DNA from: Phoebastria nigripes
Lineage: Eukaryota > Chordata > Aves > Procellariiformes > Diomedeidae
Length of the DNA: 64,000 nucleotides
Assembly (NCBI GenBank): GCA_035582835.1
Contig: JAYKAV010002788.1
Span: forward strand, 2,450,033-2,514,032
Reading direction: 5' to 3'
Below the pieces are notes generated by a model. That model did no database searches. It was not told the DNA's origin and saw only the letters and a list, made by a program, of their open reading frames with translations. A program made the position numbers and the translations under genes. The first letter of the stretch is position 1. Each line of letters opens with the position of its first letter. Shown one piece after another: positions 19,088 to 36,806 of the stretch.

Positions 19088-21841
19088 GAGGTAGCAAGAA
19101 TTTCTACTTATCACAATGGTTCTGCTGTGTTCAGAGCACTTTTTGTCTCTGGAGTAGGACGTATGATTTATTTTAGCATATCTTTGAAAGATAAGAGTTT
19201 GCTACATGCATTTTTTTTTAAAGGAAGAAAGAAGCAAAAAGGATAAATAATGTAGGACAGAAAACTACTATCGCCACTTTTTAAAAATACATTTGCCGCC
19301 CCACCTTTACCAGCGGTAAAAGCCTTGTAAGTTCAGAGACACCTTTATCTTCCTTTTTAGTGGGTTGTTTTGGGATTAGGCTATTCTGTGGTTGAAATGG
19401 AACACCACCGCCCCGACCACTGGGTCTGTTGTAACTCATCACTTTCATCCTTAACCCTGTAAGTCCATTTCACTTGTTTTAAAAATGACTACGTGAGTGT
19501 CTGCATCAAAGTCAAAACTGTATATGAAAGCACTACGTGTCACCTCAACCAAATGAGGTAAAGTAGGAAGTCAAACTCCCTGTCTAGTATGACAGATAAT
19601 ACCAGCTTCCAAGACTCTAAAACCTGTCATTCCTGTTTTCCCACTGAGAAGAATCATAGTCCAATTATCAACTATATTGTTTTTTTCATCTTTTTAATTT
19701 AAAGCTCTACCAGGTATCATTAGTGGGGGAGGAAAATGACAAAATGGAGCAGGGTACATCACACTGATGCTGGAGAAATGACAGCTTTGTTCATTCTCAT
19801 CTTTTGTACAGCATTGTGTAGCATTATTCTGGAAAATCCTGCCCTCTAGGCACATAGCAAATAACGCTGCCTGTCCTGCCTGCCTTCCTGGCTCCCTGAC
19901 AGCTGAGCTTTGAGGGGACAATGGCACGTTGGAACTGGAGCACAGGCCAGCCGAATGCAGAAGTTCTGTATAATATACAGAAAATATGGAAGTAAAGAGT
20001 TCCTGAGACATTAATATGAGGAATCAGCCATGTGCAGTTTTACAGTAGAAATAGGGCGAAATGATTTCTCAGACTGGCTGCTGATACTTTTCAATACCAG
20101 GTATATTGCTGGGCTCTTTATAGTATTTTGCTTTCAAAATAAGTTGCAGGGTGAAGGGGCAGTCATGCACTAGAAGCTGCTGGGTGGATCTGTACGCAGT
20201 TGTATTGCCCTGGAAATGCAATGGATATTTGGATGGTCTGTGATTCAGCCGTTTTCAGAACATTTTTACTCCAGCTAGTTTTCTTCAGTGTTTTGAAGAA
20301 TATGAATTTCTTACCTGAGACTAAGCATGGGAAAAGTTAACCCAAAATGTATTTGGCCCCAAAACTGGGAATGACGAAATGAAGAGTGGAATTGGATGGC
20401 AAAGTTTAACTTGTCAAACAAATGGTGCTGGATTCTTTCAGTAATACCATGTAACTCTCTCTTTTGTTTGTAATGACTGTTTTAAGTAGGATTGTTTGAT
20501 AGAACTAGACACTTCTTTCTTTCATCTTTGTGATGTTTAGTAGTATGATGAGGGGAAGGTGATTCTTGGAATTAAAATTTCACTTCTGTGATACCAGTTC
20601 GTAGGATAATGGGAATTTCATCGTTAAATTCCAAAGAAACCTCACGTTGCAGCAGGTGGTTTGTCCCTTAACAGCAAATTAGTTTGTCTTACCCAGGTAT
20701 TCATTGCCCCTGAAAGAAATGAAATCTTTCTTAATGTGAATCAGCTTTGCTAAGAAATCATGCATATCACTGAGCAAAATAAGATGAATAAAACCACTTT
20801 ATTCTGTGAAAATATGTCCTGTACAAGTTGTGAAGTTTTTCAAGCAAGAGACATACTGCAGAAGATGCCTTGTTCGTACTAGCTGAACAAGGCTTGAAGT
20901 TTCACAGGTCCTACAAGCATTGTCTCTCAAAACCTACCCAGAAAGTGCTCTGGTGTCAGGATCTGGTAACCTCACATTCACCTGATCAGGTAGAAGTTGT
21001 GTGGAGGCATGGAAGCGTAATAAGTGAAATGGCTATGGATCTGATCCACTGAGTTTCTGTGTCCTTCACAGCCAAAATTTGTGTCCTTTTACAGCCAGGA
21101 CTCACAAGTATGTCTTAGGATCCCTAATTTGTAGCTGAGGACTCCACAGATGAAGCTGGTCTTGATAAGTGTTCCTTAAGCTTCATGTTCTTTCTTTTAT
21201 TATTTCTAGCCAATTTTAGCTGTTTTTAAGTCACCCAGAGACAGTTTCTCATCTTGGTTATGCCCGAGTGTGCTGGCGAGTATGTAAATTGTCTCTTCTT
21301 TCCCTACTTGGGGATGTCACGTACGGTGGCAAGCGCTCTCCCTCTCCACTGTGTTATCATCCAGGCAGGGCCTGGATGTAACGTACAAAGCAGCAGAAAG
21401 ATTTCAGAGTGAGGTACCAGAACTGTACCCCACTTCCTGATTTAGGTGACATATTGGCATTTGTTGTGTGCAATCTGGCCACAGGTCAAGTAACTACATA
21501 TCAATTTAGAGTTTAGACAAATACGGTGCAGTTCATTTCACTCGCATCTCATTTTAATGAGAATTTGCCTCTAGTGTTTCATTAAAGAGGAAAGAAAACC
21601 TGCCTTTCATGTGGTTTCCTAGCTAATTGCTGATTATAGAGGAATTACATAATATGATCACAAAACATGCCCCTAATCTCAGTCTTTTTTACAATAACAG
21701 ACTTTGATATGAAAAAGGATTTTCAGTCCTTGGTAGATGGTGTACAAATTTAGATGCTGTGTGTTTAACACTGTATGTATGGCTTAGCCTAGTTTAAAAA
21801 AAAAAAAAAAAAAAGGGAGAAAAGTAAGGGAATTAAGTTAA

Positions 21842-24234
<2,393 letters not shown>

Positions 24235-24331
24235 GTCCCTTATTCAATGCAAATATGTCCCTCACTTTCTGCGTCAACAATTTGAAGATTCATCAGCAGA
24301 TCCACTCCCAGAAAAGATGAGAGAATCAGTG
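24235..24331 (+). CDS. PCNX2: PCNX2 internal exon e
   Basis: The first base completes Met, then 32 residues follow: SLIQCKYVPHFLRQQFED then SSADPLPEKMRESV. This is a hydrophilic loop between membrane segments, and the DPLPEK(M/L) motif is conserved in the family. SLIQC and the short length of the loop fit PCNX2. The acceptor is AACAG at 24233-24234. The donor is GTG|GTGAGA at 24332. The exon enters in phase 2 and leaves in phase 0. Confidence 0.93.
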
Positions 24332-27300
24332 GTGAGACCTTTTCTTTCATTACTTTCTGTTCAAAGCTCTCTCCCATCCATTTTCCCCACTGAGGAACCT
24401 TTTAAATATTCTCATTTAGTAATTTAAGTATTTAAATTACTAAAAGCACAGAAAATGGGAGGATCTCTATCCTGTTCCGTTAAATCCACAGATGGAAACT
24501 GAGAGAAGTTCTTCTAGATCTTCTTTCCAGTGAGGCCAGAAGGGAGAAGGGAGATATTGTAATTTTCCTTTCTGAAGGGTTCCTTTGAAGGACTTGGCAA
24601 CATTGATTCCTTAATGTAGTTGATGGGAAATGCACTCTTAGAGGTTGGGGAATGAGGCATCTCATCCTGGTACTCAGAGAGCTAATGCAGGTTCTGTGCA
24701 TAGAGTTACAGCCTGGCAACCTGCTGTGTACAAGTAGGCTGGATTGTTCAACCATGCGTTCAAAAAGGTGAGCAGTCCTGCCAAACTCCCTGTCTACGTT
24801 GGAGGGGGACAGGATTTGGTCCACAGAATTAAGTGTGTTTGAAACAGCCCTTATTCATTCTTTTTCTAGGGCTAGGAGTTGACCTGGTTTTCAGGAATGC
24901 CTTTTTCTGTGCCAGGAAGTACTCTTGACTGTATGCCCTCCACCCCAGCCAAGCCAGGTGGAGCACAGACCAGACTGGCACCTAGAGATGGAAGAAGCAT
25001 TTGAAACTTGACCAGTATGAGAGAGGGAGATACATGCCTGGTGCCAAGCACTGCCGTCTCATCCTCTCTTCTTTGCTTGGCAGGCTGTTTATTTCCTGCT
25101 GTCTGGCACGTAGCTCTAAGTTTGTGTCAGCTTATTTCCCACTTCAGCTTAAACATCCAAAGTGACCCATCTTCCTTTTTGTGTCTTTTTATGTTAAAAA
25201 AAACTCACTAACTGTTACCCAGGGGAGGTTGATCTTATAAAGAGTTCATGTGGGAAGATTGTCAAAAGTATTTGTGTTTGACATTTCTTAGAGTCATGAA
25301 CTGTCCTGCTTCCCAGCTGTCAGACAGCCTTTCCTCCTGACCGCATACCTAATGCCTGCATCTGAGCATTTGCAATCTAGGCAATTATTCCTGAATTCCT
25401 GAAAGCTTGCAGAAGCAAGGAGCGTTCAGAGAGTGCCTGGAAGACAGACTGCCTTTTTTTGACCCTTAGACATGACCTGAGAGTCCATAGTGCCTGGTGG
25501 TACAGGTTGCAAGTGCGGTAGCTGGCCTGGGCTCCAGATGTACCTTCAAAGGGATGCATCTCTCCTGTACATCTTGTATCATATTTGTTGGGCATTTTAT
25601 AAGGTGTTACACAGCTTACATTCAGCACATGAGCTGATCCCACACTACCAATGTTTTCTACTTTTCTTTCCTAAACTGCTGCTTAGATTGTTATTTTCTA
25701 CCATGTATAATGTTACTTTAAACTGCTTACTCTAATAAGGCCCACATAAGGTTAAGTGATACGTCTATTTCTTGTTGCTTGTATTGAGCTACAGTTTCTT
25801 GCAAACTAAACTGTTTGCAACAGGGTCACACTGCAATTTGAATGTCCAGCTAGTAACAGAGTAAAAACCAAAGTATTTATGTTAAAGTTTTGCTATATTC
25901 TGTGGTATTTCCGGTGTGTAGGTTATTGCCACAGTTCATTGTCAGTCCATTCTTGTACCTGGGCACTGTATGGCAGATGTAATGGAAAGCTTCTCGTTCC
26001 CCCCTATTTATATCCCACTTGTATCTTTTGCTGATAGTGCCCTTCTTAGAACAGTACCGAGCTGATCTCATCTGTTCTGCAGATGGAGCCTTGCCAGGGG
26101 ACTGAAGCAGTTACTGCGGCTGTCCACTTAACTGGTTTCATTTCACAGTGCAGAGGGAAACCTTGAGCAAGGCTTCAATATATTGAAAACAAAAAACGAA
26201 AGAATGAAAAACTTCGCATCTAAAATCCTGGCTGTATTTTCAAAACGGAGTCATGCTGCAGACTCTTGACCTATTTTTGTGTCTAATGTGGACAGGGATC
26301 TGATGTCTTATACTAACACAGTTACCATGTGGTTCAACCGCACTTGGGCCCTTGAGCCACTGGGGCAGAAGATGCAGAAGCGCAGGGAGGACTGCGGTGG
26401 GACTGGCCAGACATAGGACTTCAGTTCTTCTCTTCACCATGTCTCATTCCTGTCATGTTTTGCTAGTGGGTTTTTTGCATTTAATTAAGTGGGATTCCTG
26501 GCACCTTTTGCTTTCCAGGATGTACCTGGTTTTGGGGATTGGCACTTTTCTGCTCTGTACATTTGATACTCCATGCTGCTGCTGCTGCTGCTTTTAGACA
26601 GAGGCAGCTTTCCTTCAGTGTTGCTGGAGCTTGCTAGTTCTTTGCCTTCATGTTTTTTTTCTCTGTCCAGGCTTCCCTCAATCTGTATAAAAACTCTAAG
26701 CAAATGTGTTTGCTTACAATATCAATTAGCAGTGCTAATTCTTCCACACTGGGAGATCTCTTGAAGAAAGAGAGGGCAATTTCTGATTAATGGAGGCTCT
26801 TTGTCTAACCCCTGTGTTATCCAGTACCTCTGTCTCAATTAAACACTAACCAGTTTGCCAGGAGACTCCCACTGCTATCTCACAGCGCAGTGCTAATAGA
26901 ACAAGTAGGGAAGAATTGAGGCAGGAGAAGATGCACGTGCCTCAAGTTTGAGGAGCACAATCAAGCCACAGTCTCTGCTGACTTGCTTCAGCAACAGCAA
27001 TCGTGTTTAGGATGTAGAACTCAGCTGACTCTTAAAAGCCAATTTTAAATAGCTTCCAGAACTTCTGCAAGGGGATCTTCAAACAGTTCAGAAACTGGGT
27101 GAAACAATATGTCAGCATTTGAAGGAAATTTCATGGTGGTAGTTTGCTTTTTCCTCTTAGAGTACTCCTCTGCGAGGAGAGTATTCCTAACCCCCTGTCA
27201 GTGGCAAGAGATGGCAGGATACAACACAACAGCCAGCCTTGCCCTCATCTATATACAGACATATGGTCTACATAACATGCCATTTAAATAAGACCCATAT

Positions 27301-30300
27301 TAATCAGAAATCCTGAGGCGTACAGAACCAAATCACCTCCTCAAGGATCTGAAAGCAAACAAGGTTAATATTGAAAATTAATGTGTTGTATTCTGTAGTG
27401 GCTTTGCATTGATGTTAGGAATAATAAATACAGCATCTCTAATGTTTAGTTACATGACCTTTACTATTTTCCTTTGCTTGAATAGCTGTGTAAGAATTGC
27501 CAGCTTTGGAAGCCTAAATTATAAAGCAGCTGTGATGGATAATTGACCATTCAACTTTGAGAATGGAGCTTCCTACCATTATAATTAATTTCTATAGGCA
27601 TCCACATGGCTGATTACTAGATTAACCAGTGGCCTGAGGGTGCTAATGTGTTACATTCAGACTCAGCTTCCTTCCTGGCCTTTAATACAAACATTTAGAT
27701 AGCCAGTAAAAGGATTTGTACAAAGCACCAAAAGCATAATTGGAAATAATAATTTAAAAAAAACCGCCACTATAGCATATTCTGCTTGTAAAATCTCTGA
27801 GGCATCAAATGTAGTGATGTTGGTTTGGGGTTTCTTTTCTCCCTTGAGTGTAAAATGGAGAAAAAAGAACACCTGCTTTCAGCCCAAACTATAACAGTGG
27901 TTATCTCTCACTGCAGAGATTTTAACTGTGATCAGAGCTTAACTTTTCCACGTTGGACCAATTGCAATGAAGGACTCAAACATCACATCATAGGGCTATT
28001 CAGCATTCAATTCATAAGTTCCTGGGCTTGGGAATGGAATCCAAAATCCTGCTTTAGACAGTTGGGTCTAAATGCAGGACGGGGAACAGAGTTGCGTCCA
28101 AGGTAGGCGTGTGCTTTGCAGGAACTCACTGCCTTCAGCAGGAAAGGTGGAAGCTGCAGATCCACCCACAGCAGCCTGTAGGTGGATGCCCAAGGTTTTC
28201 TCCTGGAAGGTAGCTCTGAATCTCCCTCAGTCAGAGAGGTAACTGCCCAGGGTCAGCCGTTTCCTGGGGGCCCCTGACCACTATGCCGTGACAAGAAACA
28301 AAAGTAACTACTGCTCAGCTTTGTTTTAGAAGGAAAAAAATCCTGAATTTTGTGAGAGGTTTGAAAGCATCTGCCACATCAAGAAGGAGCTCCTGTGGGG
28401 ACTGCTGTGCAAGTCAGCAGCTGAGCAGTACATTTATATTTTGAAGCAGTTCTGTGCAAGGGCAAAAGGGCAAGCCTGGGCATATATGACACTTCAAGCA
28501 CTTTAGATGTTGCCAGAGTTGGAATGCAATTGTCAGATTTGAGTTTAAATACCTGAATAATATTCATTGCTTTAAAAGCATAGGCCTTTTCCTGTATGGG
28601 ATTGTTAATGTGTCAAAAGCAGTGAGAGCAACCTAAAAAGAACACTTGCAAACTCAAAGATGGGAGATGTGGGAAATACCAGTCCTGTGCAATATAATCT
28701 GTGTAATACATTCTCTTTTGAATTAATATTTTGAAAAGATTCTCTTTGGTGACCTGCCACAGAATGGAAAGTTAGGATGCCGCCTCTTCCCAAAATGTCC
28801 ATTATTATCACCTCTGCTGATTTTACAGCTAAATTCTTAATATTTGATGTAGTTCTTAAAATGGCAGCTTCTTCAGTCACCTGATTGTGAAAGAAATAAG
28901 TCATTTTAATAGTAATCCTTTCTGGTTGTACAGAAGAGCCTGAAAATATGATTGGAGTGTGTTTGTTGTTCTTATAAGCTTGTTTTAGATTATTGAGTAG
29001 TTGGATTCAGCTGTGCAGAAAATGATACTTGATCAAGACTTTTCATAATATGTATTCACAAAAGGGCTGAAATAGTGCCATATAAATCTGGCACTGCTTA
29101 ACTTTCTCAGATGCTGAATTTGACAAGCTAAATACTGTTGCTTTACGTAGATTTTGTATGGAACATCTTTAAAAAAATTTGGAAAGGTTAAAAAAAATTA
29201 TTTCCATTACATGCATTGGTAGTAATTCCCTTAATCTATCTTTATCAGGGTTTTGACCATGATTTTTCAGTATTGCTCCACATACTAAAACCACTTGAGT
29301 TAGAGATGGATACACAACTTGCTAGTGAGAGAAGGTCTGAATCGAACGGAGAGGACCTGTGGGGACAGGCAGGGATCAAAGGTTTGTTCAGGGAAGAGAA
29401 GGCCTTTCCTGTGAGGTCCCTCATGTTGTGGTTCTCTTGTTGCATACGATGGCCAAGAAGCAAGGAGCAAGGCCAGCAGTGCTATGTTTTAAAAAGACGG
29501 TCAGGAAGAGTTAGGAAGACCTAACTCTGCTCCTACACCTTCCCACCTGTAGTCCATGTGGAGTACAGGTCTGTCTGGAGAGGGCACAGCTCTCGGAGGG
29601 GAGGGAGCGCTGTTCTTTTGGAGGTGCGTGCTCCTGAGCAGCCTGGGAAAGGGAAGGACAGTGGTGATCGCTTGAGAATTCAGCTAAACAGGATTGGAGT
29701 TTCCTGGGACAAGCAAAGGTACTTCTTGAGCCTGAAGGCTTTTTGGTACTGCTGAATTTCAAAGGCCTGCTGCAGTAAGTGGAAGTGCTGATGCTTGTGA
29801 CCTTTTACTAAGAAGCATCTTTCGTAACAGGGAGTGATAGGCAGCCTAAATATAGTGGTTGCTACCAGCTTCCCCTGTAATTTGCAAGCCTTCTGTGGTT
29901 CACTTGTTCTGCTTGCTTTCTTTTTATCTCCCTTATTCATAGGTTTGCTATCCCATCATTATTTTAGTTTTCTTTCTTTTTCTCTGATGAGATACATGAA
30001 GACTACCTAGATTCAGCACCAGGAAATCAGATGAGCTTCTAATTCTAACAAAAGTGTTGCATTTCACATGTTGTTTCTAGATGTCTTTGAATAGCAGCAT
30101 AAGTCAGTTTCTTAGAAGAAAGAGCTACAAATAGTTACTCAATTGATAACTTAGCAGTAGTATTGAGTGCTGAACTAAAATGCGCCTCATAAATCTAAGA
30201 CAAGATTTTCATTTACTCNCAAAGATGTTTGGGTGGCCTCCGAAGTACAATTCAGAAGATCGCACAGCTCGCAAGCTATATCTTGTTTATTTGTTTACTG

Positions 30301-31010
30301 AGAGTGACATTTTAATCACAAGAAAAATGGGCTGGAAAGACAGTGATATTTTCCAATCTTTAGAAACAAAATTACTCCTACCCTAATTATAGATTAGATA
30401 GATCTTTATGTAAAGGCAGATGTGTCCTTTCATTATCATTCAGTGACACTAGAAAAAGGCCTTCTCTGAAATCCATAAAATCTTGCCGAAATTTGGCTTC
30501 CGATACAGAAAATCAGAGAATGGGACATGTCACTTTAGAACATAATAAATGTATTAACTTCGTGTCTTTGAAGACATTACAGAAAAGCATGTGTCATTTC
30601 AGTAATGCAAGAGAAAGTGAATCTGAAGAAATCTTAATGGTTGCAAATAGGAAATGGAACCAGAATTTTGATTCCCAAAAATAAAAAACTCATAATGTAA
30701 GAGAGTTATATTCCTTAAACAGAATCACTCGGTATGAAAATATATTGCTTTCATTTCTCCAGTCTTAAAACTATGTTATTTAAAAATATAATTTAAAATT
30801 AGGCATGATGAATTTAAATGTGATTATTTTGACAAACCTGGAGTGTGAAGAAATAATTTCCCAAAGCAGAGTGAAGAAAATACTTTTGTATCAGGGAGTG
30901 CTGATTAGCCTTATCACAATGCAGACTGCGAGTAATTGAGAACAGTCTCATTTACTTTGGTGAAAATAGTATTGGCTTGCTAATTTTGTATAAAATAATT
31001 ATTTTCACAG
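24332..31010 (+). other. PCNX2: PCNX2 intron between exons e and f
   Basis: This is a 6.7 kb GT-AG intron in phase 0. It contains a six-unit GCT run (26575-26592) and one unresolved base (30219). The open frame 24480-24824 on the minus strand (114 codons) and others shorter than it have no recognisable domain and are treated as chance. No mobile element was recognised. Confidence 0.8.
26575..26592 (+). repeat. (GCT)6 trinucleotide microsatellite
   Basis: Six perfect GCT units lie in intronic sequence. The tract is short and could be polymorphic. It is not in any coding exon. Confidence 0.9.
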
Positions 31011-31103
31011 AAAGAAATCTTGAAGTCGGATCTCATTGTCTGTACAGCGGCTGCTGTTCTGTCGTTTGCTGTCAGTGCCAGTACTGTGTTCCTATCATTA
31101 AGG
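31011..31103 (+). CDS. PCNX2: PCNX2 internal exon f
   Basis: This exon encodes 31 residues: KEILKSDLIVCTAAAVLSFA then VSASTVFLSLR. SDLIVC...VLSFAVSASTVFLSL is a membrane segment, and SFAVSASTVFLSLR agrees with PCNX2 as I recall it (PCNX1 has YFAIHVSTVF). The acceptor is TTTTCACAG at 31009-31010. The donor is AGG|GTGTGTA at 31104, weaker than the other donors of this gene. Both ends are in phase 0. Confidence 0.94.
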
Positions 31104-31621
31104 GTGTGTATCTGTCCTTTTTTTTTTTCTTCCCCCCCCAGGTATTATCTCTTTTATGCAAAACCACAAGGTGCTTTAACTGGAAAGAATAGACAATGTG
31201 GAAGAGAACTTAGTGAAAATGTATTCACTTGTCATGATAACATTTTTTTATGTGCAAGGCAGTTAGTTTATGGATATTTGTATTAATTTTAGTATTACTT
31301 ACTTGGCACCTCTTTCCTTAAACCTCTGCATATTCACAGCTCTTTTATGATGTGAAACCTGGGGGACAGAATGAGTAAGTCTGATCATTTCCCTTTTTTC
31401 CTCCAATTAGGGAGGAAAAAATTGGTTAATTGTGTGTGCAAAATAGATATTTCAAAATCCATATCCACCTGTGGAGTCAGAGTTTGAACATAGGAATAAA
31501 AATTAATTGCACAAAAATACAAGTATAGGAACTATTAAAAATTGTTAAAAAAAAAAAAGTTGTATATAAAAATGTTGTTTGCAAATTATAACCGTGTTTT
31601 GTTTTTTCTCTTTTGGCCCAG
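31104..31621 (+). other. PCNX2: PCNX2 short intron between exons f and g
   Basis: At 518 bp this is the shortest intron of the window. It has a GTGTGT donor and a GGCCCAG acceptor at 31620-31621, in phase 0. Just 10 nt inside the donor a T-then-C tract ends in CAG|GTATTA at 31139-31145, which looks like a strong decoy acceptor. Confidence 0.88.
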
Positions 31622-35820
<4,199 letters not shown>

Positions 35821-35962
35821 ATGCTGCTCATTTGATGTGGTTTGAAAGGCTCTATGTGTGGCTTCAGTGCTTTGAGAAATACATTTTGTATCCAGCTATA
35901 ATACTGAATGCCCTCACCATTGATGCTTTCTCAATTAGTAAATACAAAAAGCTTGGTACACA
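35821..35962 (+). CDS. PCNX2: PCNX2 internal exon h
   Basis: The exon completes an Asp codon, then reads AAHLMWFERLYVWLQCFEKY followed by ILYPAIILNALTIDAF and SISKYKKLGT, with two bases left over. The MWFE(R/K)L(Y/H)VWL motif is a pecanex signature. YILYPAIILNALTI is hydrophobic and likely membrane-embedded. NALTIDAF rather than NELSSSAE supports PCNX2 over PCNX1. The acceptor is CTATTTCAG at 35819-35820 and the donor is CA|GTAAGT at 35963. The exon enters in phase 1 and leaves in phase 2. Confidence 0.95.
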
Positions 35963-36299
35963 GTAAGTAGATTATAACTCAAAGCATGTGATTAGTAGAA
36001 TATTTGGTTTTAGACTGAAGATTGAGAAATGAAATTTGTTTCTTAAATAAGTTTGTCTGCTTGTCACAGTTTGCTTTCATGCATTATTAGTTCAGTATAC
36101 AATAATCATTGGCTTTGCTGAAAGAAAAAAAGCAAAACTACCTTAGCACATGCTCAGACATGACTCCAGTGAGAGAGAGAGAAATTAAAAGATTAAAGAT
36201 CTATATATAGATATATATGGAAAGTCTAAATGTCAATTAAAAGCAAGACACACTATACCAGGCTGCAGGTGTTTGATGGGCATAAACACAGTGGGGTAA

Positions 36300-36600
36300 C
36301 TAGAATTAATCAGATGAAAATGAGAAATCTAGGCTGGATATCAGGAAACATTTCCTAACTGAGGATTTTTAAGACTACGGCATAGTTTCCCAAGGGAGTT
36401 ATCAGAAGCTTCACCACACAAGTCTTTTAAGGAAAGACTGAATAAAATATTCAGTAGTGTAGAATGGTGGGTAATCCTGCATTAAGAGTGGTTTGAGAAA
36501 GGTAGGGATACAAGTTTTTCCAAAGTCTGATGTCTCTGATACTAAGCAGAACTGGTGATGCTGATCCATGGTCTCACAGTATGATCCTTGCAGACAGCCT
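36300..36600 (+). mobile_element. ancient CR1-type LINE 3' remnant
   Basis: The sense-strand order of CR1 3' blocks is recognisable: CTAGGCTGGATATCAGGAAA, then ACATTTCCTAACTGAGGAT, then TAGTTTCCCAAGGGAGTTAT, followed by a diverged stretch where the 3' UTR is expected. These correspond to the C-terminal Leu-Asp-Ile-Arg-Lys and Asn-x-Leu-Pro-Arg-Glu-Val regions of ORF2. The frame is lost. The copy is old and its limits are approximate. Confidence 0.68.
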
Positions 36601-36785
36601 TTTATGGTAAATATTTTGGTGAGTGGCTTGCCTACTGCAGATATTCAGCAGGCTTAGTGACTGCAGTATCCCCAGTGAACAGAGTTTCTGCAGTCTTTTT
36701 ATCAGAATGACAGTGATGCAGATGATAAAAACAAAGAAACAGCCTGTGTTCAGGAAGGAAGGTTCCAGTAGCAGGAAAAACTGCT

Positions 36786-36806
36786 GGGGGGGGGGGGGGG
36801 GGAGGG
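36786..36806 (+). repeat. poly(G) run, potential G-quadruplex
   Basis: Seventeen consecutive G are followed by AGGG on the sense strand of an intron. Such a run can fold into a G-quadruplex in the pre-mRNA. Its exact length is likely to be uncertain in a draft assembly. Confidence 0.85.

Noticed and set aside
24480..24824. Open frame of 114 codons on -
   Set aside because: It is antisense, Ser/Arg/Leu-rich and without recognisable similarity. It begins 149 nt after exon e, inside an intron.
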